Assembly (NCBI GenBank): GCA_030141605.1
Contig: JAQGDQ010000464.1
Location: 117,101 to 181,100, forward strand
Direction of reading: 5' to 3'
DNA length: 64,000 nucleotides
DNA from: Tubiluchus corallicola
Taxonomy: Eukaryota > Priapulida > Priapulimorpha > Priapulimorphida > Tubiluchidae
The position numbers and the translations under genes are program-made. Of this stretch, positions 57,501 through 64,000 are shown piece by piece (the stretch's first letter is position 1; each line of letters starts with the position of its first letter). Under the pieces are notes generated by a model. It saw only the letters and a program-made list of their open reading frames with translations, searched no databases and was not told the DNA's origin.

Positions 57501-59225
57501 AAATACACCGGCAGCCTCAATTAGCTTCTTAGAAGACACCAATGACCAAACCCAAGCATCTGGTAGAAAGACTCAACCGTTTGGTAAAATGGCGTCTATT
57601 TTAGGCTGAAGGGCGCAGAATGCCTCAATTAGCTTGTTAGAAGACACGTACACCTAAACTTAAGCATATGATAGGAATATTCAACCGTTTGGTAAGATGG
57701 CATCTATACGCAACCTAAAACATCGACATCATGTCTGAAGGCATTTACGTTTGATCGCTGTAATCTGTTGAGATCTACAGAAATCCTGAAACTCCTAATA
57801 AGAATTCACTTAGAGCAATCTGAAATATCTGGCATGTACATCCAATTCTACTCATCTATTTAGATATATAGACAAAACTACAACATCTAACCAGAACTCA
57901 TTTAGAGCAGTCCCAAACTTCTGCAAACAACCCGAAACATCTAGTCAGAATTCACTCAGACTAATCTCAAACATCTGGGCAGAAGAAATGTAATGCCCTT
58001 CAAGAGTACATGGCAGAAGGCTTCTACAGGCAATGTTAAGCATCTGAACAGGGAAGTACACAGAATGCCTCAATTAGCTTGTTAGAAGACACGTACACCT
58101 AAGCTTAAGCATATGATAGGAATATTCAACCGTTTGGTAAGATTCCATCTATACGCAACCTAAAGCATCTACATCAAGTCTGAAGGCATTTACGTTTGAT
58201 CGCTGTAATCTGTTGAGATCTACACAAATCCTGAAACTCCTAATAAGAATTCACTTAGAACAATCTGAAATATCTGACACGTACATTTAATTCTACTCAG
58301 CTATTGAGATATATAGACAAAACTACAACATCTAACCAGAATTCATTTAGAGCAGTCCCAAACATCTACAAACAACCCGAAACTTCTAGTCAGAACTCAC
58401 TCACAGTAATCTCAAACATCTAGTCAGAACGCACTAAGAGTAATCTCTAGCATCTAGACTGGTGAAGTCTATTTCGAATCTCAGATACCTAACCAGACGA
58501 ACTGTACAGGCAATGTTATACAATGAGAGAACACATCACACATCTCGTTAGAAGGCATCCACATCAAATTGTATTAATTTATTAAGATATCTAGATGAAC
58601 TGCAGCATCTAGTCAAAACTCATTTAGAGCAGTCCCCGCCAGCCTAAAACATCTACTTCAAGTCTGAAGGCATTTACGTTTGATCGCTGTAATCTGTTGA
58701 GATCTACAGAAATCCTGAAACTCCTAATAAGAATTCACTTAGAACAATCTGAAATATCTGACATGTACATCCAATTCTACTCATCTATTGAGATATATAG
58801 ACAAAACTACAGCATCTAACCAGAATTCATTTACAGCAGGCCCAAACTTCTACAAACAACCCGAAACATCTAGTCAGAATTCACTCAGACTAATCTCAAA
58901 CATCTGGGCAGAAGAAATGTAATGCCCTTCAAGAGTACATGGCAGAAGGCTTCTACAGGCAATGTTAAGCATCTGAACAGGGAAGTACACAGAATGCCTC
59001 AATTAGCTTGTTAGAAGACACGTACACCTAAGCTTAAGCATATGATAGGAATATTCAACCGTTTGGTAAGATTCCATCTATACGCAACCTAAAGCATCTA
59101 CATCAAGTCTGAAGGCATTTACGTTTGATCGCAGTAATCTGTTGAGATCTACAGAAATCCTGAAACTCCTAATAAGAATTCACTTAGAACAATCTGAAAT
59201 ATCTGGCATGTACATCCAATTCTAC
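51524..59225. repeat. Three five-monomer higher-order repeat units
   Basis: Marker positions near 51524, 54125, 56675 and 59226 give units of about 2601, 2550 and 2551 bp. Each is five monomers with the same length order: about 560-640, 590-620, 440-450, 475-490 and 440-450 bp. Flanking stretches (50255-51524 and 59226-60495) are simple 635-bp tandem monomers instead. Confidence 0.8.
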
Positions 59226-62200
59226 TCATCTATTGAGATATATAGACAAAACTACAACATCTAACCAGAACTCATTTAGAGCAGTCCCAAACATCTACAA
59301 ACAACCCGAAACATCCAGTCAGAACTCACTCAAAGTAATCTCAAACATCTGGGAGGAAGAAATGTACTGCCAATCAAAAGTATATGGCAGAAGACTTCTA
59401 CAGGCAATGTTACGCATCTGAATAGGGAAATACACAGAAAGCCTCAATTGGCTTGTTAGAAGACACATACATCTAAGATATACAGGCATCCTGAAACATC
59501 TAGTCAGAACGCACTTAGAGTAATCTCTAGCATCTAGACTGGTGAAGTCTATTTCGAATCTCAGATACCTAACCAGACGAACTGTACAGGCAATGTTATA
59601 CAATGGGAGAACACATCACACATCTCGTTAGAAGGCATCCACATCAAATTGTATTAATTTATTAAGATATCTAGATGAACTGCAGCATCTAGTCAAAACT
59701 CATTTAGAGCAGTCCCCGCCAGCCTAAAACATCTACTTCAAGTCTGAAGGCATTTACGTTTGATCGCTGTAATCTGTTGAGATCTACACAAATCCTGAAA
59801 CTCCTAATAAGAATTCACTTAGAACAATCTGAAATATCTGGCATGTACATCCAATTCTACTCATCTATTGAGATATATAGACAAAACTACAACATCTAAC
59901 CAGAACTCATTTAGAGCAGTCCCAAACATCTACAAACAACCCGAAACATCCAGTCAGAACTCACTCAAAGTAATCTCAAACATCTGGGAGGAAGAAATGT
60001 ACTGCCAATCAAAAGTATATGGCAGAAGACTTCTACAGGCAATGTTATGCATCTGAATAGGGAAATACACAGAAAGCCTCAATTGGCTTGTTAGAAGACA
60101 CGTACATCTAAGATATACAGGCATTCTGAAACATCTAGTCAGAACGCACTAAGAGTAATCTCTAGCATCTAGACTGGTGAAGTCTATTTCGAATCTCAGA
60201 TACCTAACCAGACGAACTGTACAGGCAATGTTATACAATGGGAGAACACATCACACATCTCGTTAGAAGGCATCCACATCAAATTGTATTAATTTATTAA
60301 GATATCTAGATGAACTGCAGCATCTAGTCAAAACTCATTTAGAGCAGTCCCCGCCAGCCTAAAACATCTACTTCAAGTCTGAAGGCATTTACGTTTGATC
60401 GCTGTAATCTGTTGAGATCTACACAAATCCTGAAACTCCTAATAAGAATTCACTTAGAACAATCTGAAATATCTGGCATGTACATCCAATTCTACTCATC
60501 TATTGAGATATATAGACAAAACTACAACATCTAACCAGAACTCATTTAGAGCAGTCCCAAACATCTACAAACAACCCGAAACATCCAGTCAGAACTCACT
60601 CAAAGTAATCTCAAACATCTGGGAGGAAGAAATGTACTGCCAATCAAAAGTATATGGCAGAAGACTTCTACAGGCAATGTTACGCATCTGAATAGGGAAA
60701 TACACAGAAAGCCTCAATTGGCTTGTTAGAAGACACGTACATCTAAGATATACAGGCATTCTGAAACATCTAGTCAGAACGCACTAAGAGTAATCTCTAG
60801 CATCTAGACTGGTGAAGTCTATTTCGAATCTCAGATACCTAACCAGACGAACTGTACAGGCAATGTTATACAATGGGAGAACACATCACACATCTCGTTA
60901 GAAGGCATCCACATCAAATTGTATTAATTTATTAAGATATCTAGATGAACTGCAGCATCTAGTCAAAACTCATTTAGAGCAGTCCCCGCCAGCCTAAAAC
61001 ATCTACTTCAAGTCTGAAGGCATTTACGTTTGATCGCTGTAATCTGTTGAGATCTACACAAATCCTGAAACTCCTAATAAGAATTCACTTAGAACAATCT
61101 GAAATATCTGACACGTACATTTAATTCTACTCAGCTATTGAGATATATAGACAAAACTACAACATCTAACCAGAACTCATTTAGAGCAGTCCCAAACATC
61201 TACAAACAACCCGAAACATCTAGTCAGAACTCACATAGAGCAATATCAGACATGTAGGTAGAAACATCTAGTCAGAAGTCACTCAGACTAATCTCAAACA
61301 TCTGGGCAGAAGAAATGTACTGCCCTTCAAGAGTACATGGCAAAAGGCTTCTACAGGCAATGCTAGGCAATGAGATGTGCGTCTGATAGAGAAATACACC
61401 GGCAGCCTCAATTAGCTTCTTAGAAGACACCAATGACCAAACCCAAGCATCTGGTAGAAAGACTCAACCGTTTGGTAAAATGGCGTCTATTTTAGGCTGA
61501 AGGGCGCAGAATGCCTCAATTAGCTTGTTAGAAGACACGTACACCTAAACTTAAGCATATGATAGGAATATTCAACCGTTTGGTAAGATGGCATCTATAC
61601 GCAACCTAAAGCCTCTACATCAAGTCTGAAGGCATTTACGTTTGATCGCTGTAATCTGTTGAGATCAACAGAAATCCTGAAACTCCTAATAAGAATTCAC
61701 TTAGAACAATCTGAAATATCTGGCATGTACATCCAATTCTACTCATCTATTGAGATATATAGACAAAACTACAACATCTAACCAGAACTCATTTAGAGCA
61801 GTCCCAAACATCTACAAACAACCCGAAACATCCAGTCAGAACAAACATCTGGGAGGAAGAAATGTACTGCCAATCAAAAGTATATGGCAGAAGACTTCTA
61901 CAGGCAATGTTACGCATCTGAATAGGGAAATACACAGAAAGCCTCAATTGGCTTGTTAGAAGACACATACATCTAAGATATACAGGCATCCTGAAACATC
62001 TAGTCAGAACGCACTTAGAGTAATCTCTAGCATCTAGACTGGTGAAGTCTATTTCGAATCTCAGATACCTAACCAGACGAACTGTACAGGCAATGTTATA
62101 CAATGAGAGAACACATCACACATCTCGTTAGAAGGCATCCACATCAAATTGTATTAATTTATTAAGATATCTAGATGAACTGCAGCATCTAGTCAAAACT

Positions 62201-63029
62201 CATTTAGAGCAGTCCCCGCCAGCCTAAAACATCTACTTCAAGTCTGAAGGCATTTACGTTTGATCGCAGTAATCTGTTGAGATCTACAGAAATCCTGAAA
62301 CTCCTAATAAGAATTCACTTAGAACAATCTGAAATATCTGACACGTACATTTAATTCTACTCAGCTATTGAGATATATAGACAAAACTACCAGCATCTAA
62401 CCAGAATTCATTTAGAGCAGGCCCAAACTTCTACAAGCCACCCGAAACTTCTAGTCAGAACTCACTCAGAGTAATCTCAAACATCTGGTCCTAAAACATC
62501 TGGTCAGAACGCCCTTAAAGCAATCTCTAGCATGTAGACAGATGAAATCCATTTCAAATCTCAGATACCTAGCCAGAGGACCAGTACAGGCAATATTAGG
62601 CAATGAGATGTGCGTCTGATAGAAAAATACACCGGTAGCTTCAATTAGCTTCTTAGAAGACATCAATGACCAACAAGCATCTAGTAGGAAGTTTTAACCG
62701 TTTGGTAAGATGGCATCTATACGCAACCTAAAACATCGACATCATGTCTGAAGGCATTTACGTTTGATCGCAGTAATCTGTTGAGATCTACAGAAATCCC
62801 GAAACACCTAATAAGAACTCACTTAGAGCAATCTGAAACATCTGACACGCACATCCAATTCTACTCATCTATTGAGATATATAGACAAAACTACAACATC
62901 TAACCAGAACTCATTTAGAGCAGTCCCAAACATCTACAAACAACCCGAAACTTCTAGTCAGAACTCACTCACAGTAATCTCAAACATCTAGTCAGAACGC
63001 ACTAAGAGTACTCTCTAGCATCTAGACTG

Positions 63030-63230
63030 GTGAAGTTCATTTCCTGAATCTTGGGATACCCTAACTCAGGACGGAATCATAGGTAATGTTAGATAAATGG
63101 GAGAATATTATTCATATTATCTTGTTAGAATGGGCATCCACATCAAATTGTATTAATTTCTATTAAGATATCTAGAGAACTGTACATCTAGCCAAACTCA
63201 TTTAGGAGCAGTCCCTGCCAGCCTAAAACA
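63030..63230. repeat. Degenerate satellite patch
   Basis: Clustered small indels and substitutions against the otherwise conserved monomer (for example TTTCCTGAATCTTGGG where others have TTTCGAATCTCAG). Could be local sequencing or polishing error. Confidence 0.6.
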
Positions 63231-64000
63231 TCTACTTCAAGTCTGAAGGCATTTACGTTTGATCGCTGTAATCTGTTGAGATCTACAGAAATCCTGAAAC
63301 TCCTAATAAGAATTCACTTAGAAAATTCTGAAATATTTGACACGTAGATTCAATTCTTCTCATCTATTGAGATATATAGTCAAAACTACAACATCTAACC
63401 AGAACTCATTTAGAGCAGTCCCAAACATCTACAAAGGCAATGTTACGCATCTGAATAGGGAAATACACAGAAAGCCTCAATTGGCTTGTTAGAAGACACG
63501 TACATCTAAGATATTGGTATATTCTGAAACATCTAGTCAGAACGTACTTAGAGTAATCTCTAGCATCTAGACTGGTGAAGTTTATTTCGAATCTAGATAC
63601 CTAACCAGACGAACTGTACAGGCAATGTTATACAATGGGAGAACACATCACACATCTCGTTAGAAGGCATCCACATCAAATTGTATTAATTTATTAAGAT
63701 ATCTAGATGAACTGCAGCATCTAGTCAAAACTCATTTAGAGCAGTCCCCGCCAGCCTAAAACATCTACTTCAAGTCTGAAGGCATTTACGTTTGATCGCT
63801 GTAATCTGTTGAGATCTACAGAAATCCTGAAACTCCTAATAAGAATTCACTTAGAAAATTCTGAAATATTTGACACGTAGATTCAATTCTTCTCATCTAT
63901 TGAGATATATAGTCAAAACTACAACATCTAACCAGAACTCATTTAGAGCAGTCCCAAACATCTACAAACAACCCGAAACATCTAGTCAGAACTCACATAG

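Larger units (their letters stand above)
45002..64000. repeat. Complex satellite array (440-640-bp monomers)
   Basis: About 36 monomers over 19 kb, each marked by TTGAGATATATAGACAAAAC. Marker spacing is mostly 440-640 bp (635 bp is the full form). Monomers are themselves built from degenerate short units sharing ACATCTAGTCAGAACTCACT and TAGAGTAATCTC-like strings, so length classes differ by loss or gain of blocks. No tRNA, rRNA or protein similarity. Short open frames repeat with the monomer and are by-products. The array continues past the window end. Pericentromeric or other heterochromatic satellite is plausible but unproven. Confidence 0.93.

Noticed and set aside
46789-62666. Repeated 62-104-codon frames in the satellite (starting MRYIDKTTTSNQ or MMSSKKLIEATG)
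   Set aside because: They recur with every monomer, on both strands and in conflicting frames, and have no known domain.
45002-64000. CRISPR-like or prokaryotic repeat array
   Set aside because: Units are hundreds of bp with no constant short repeat and unique spacers, and the context is an animal genome.

Overview
The window is animal nuclear DNA. It is AT-rich, has split genes with GT-AG introns, simple repeats, a degraded LINE, a very large LTR retroelement and a satellite array. Two host genes are recognisable. One is the 3' half of an ELL-type RNA polymerase II elongation factor (exons from 181 to 6286, + strand). The other is a complete neurotrophin-like secreted growth factor (exons from 15365 to 20044, + strand). 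Neurotrophins outside vertebrates are known from molluscs, annelids, echinoderms and a few other invertebrates. I therefore infer an invertebrate host, perhaps a lophotrochozoan; nothing fixes the species.

Layout. 1-6.4 kb: ELL 3' exons. 6.4-15 kb: gene-poor, with an 18-codon (54-bp) minisatellite at 8.1-9.1 kb and a minus-strand LINE reverse-transcriptase relic at 12.2-13.7 kb. 15.2-20.1 kb: the neurotrophin gene, with a duplicated TATA box. 20.7-37.5 kb: copy A of a roughly 16.8-kb Ty3/gypsy-class, env-bearing (errantivirus-like) provirus on the minus strand. 37.5-45.0 kb: copy B of the same family, deleted and internally inverted, fused LTR to LTR with A. 45.0-64.0 kb: a satellite made of 440-640-bp monomers, partly organised into a higher-order repeat of about 2550 bp. 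Assembly gaps lie at 24707-25361 and 49234-49798.

The provirus is the notable object. Read on the minus strand it carries LTR, leader, gag, pro and pol in three different frames. The pro-to-pol step has a textbook -1 slippery heptamer directly before the pro stop codon. Next comes a 3-kb region holding a two-exon gene on the OPPOSITE strand, then an env whose start lies on a tiny upstream exon, then a string of small reading frames. Several of these begin just after 3' splice sites. After them comes an intronless reading frame with a nuclear-receptor zinc-finger DNA-binding domain and a ligand-binding-domain signature, then repeat-rich DNA and the 3' LTR. A retroelement with its own nuclear receptor, an antisense spliced gene and likely spliced subgenomic messages would be a complex-retrovirus-like organisation not usual for Ty3/gypsy elements. 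Copy B has lost the nuclear-receptor frame through a deletion between 9-bp direct repeats. B supplies the env end and one small frame that are hidden by the gap in A.
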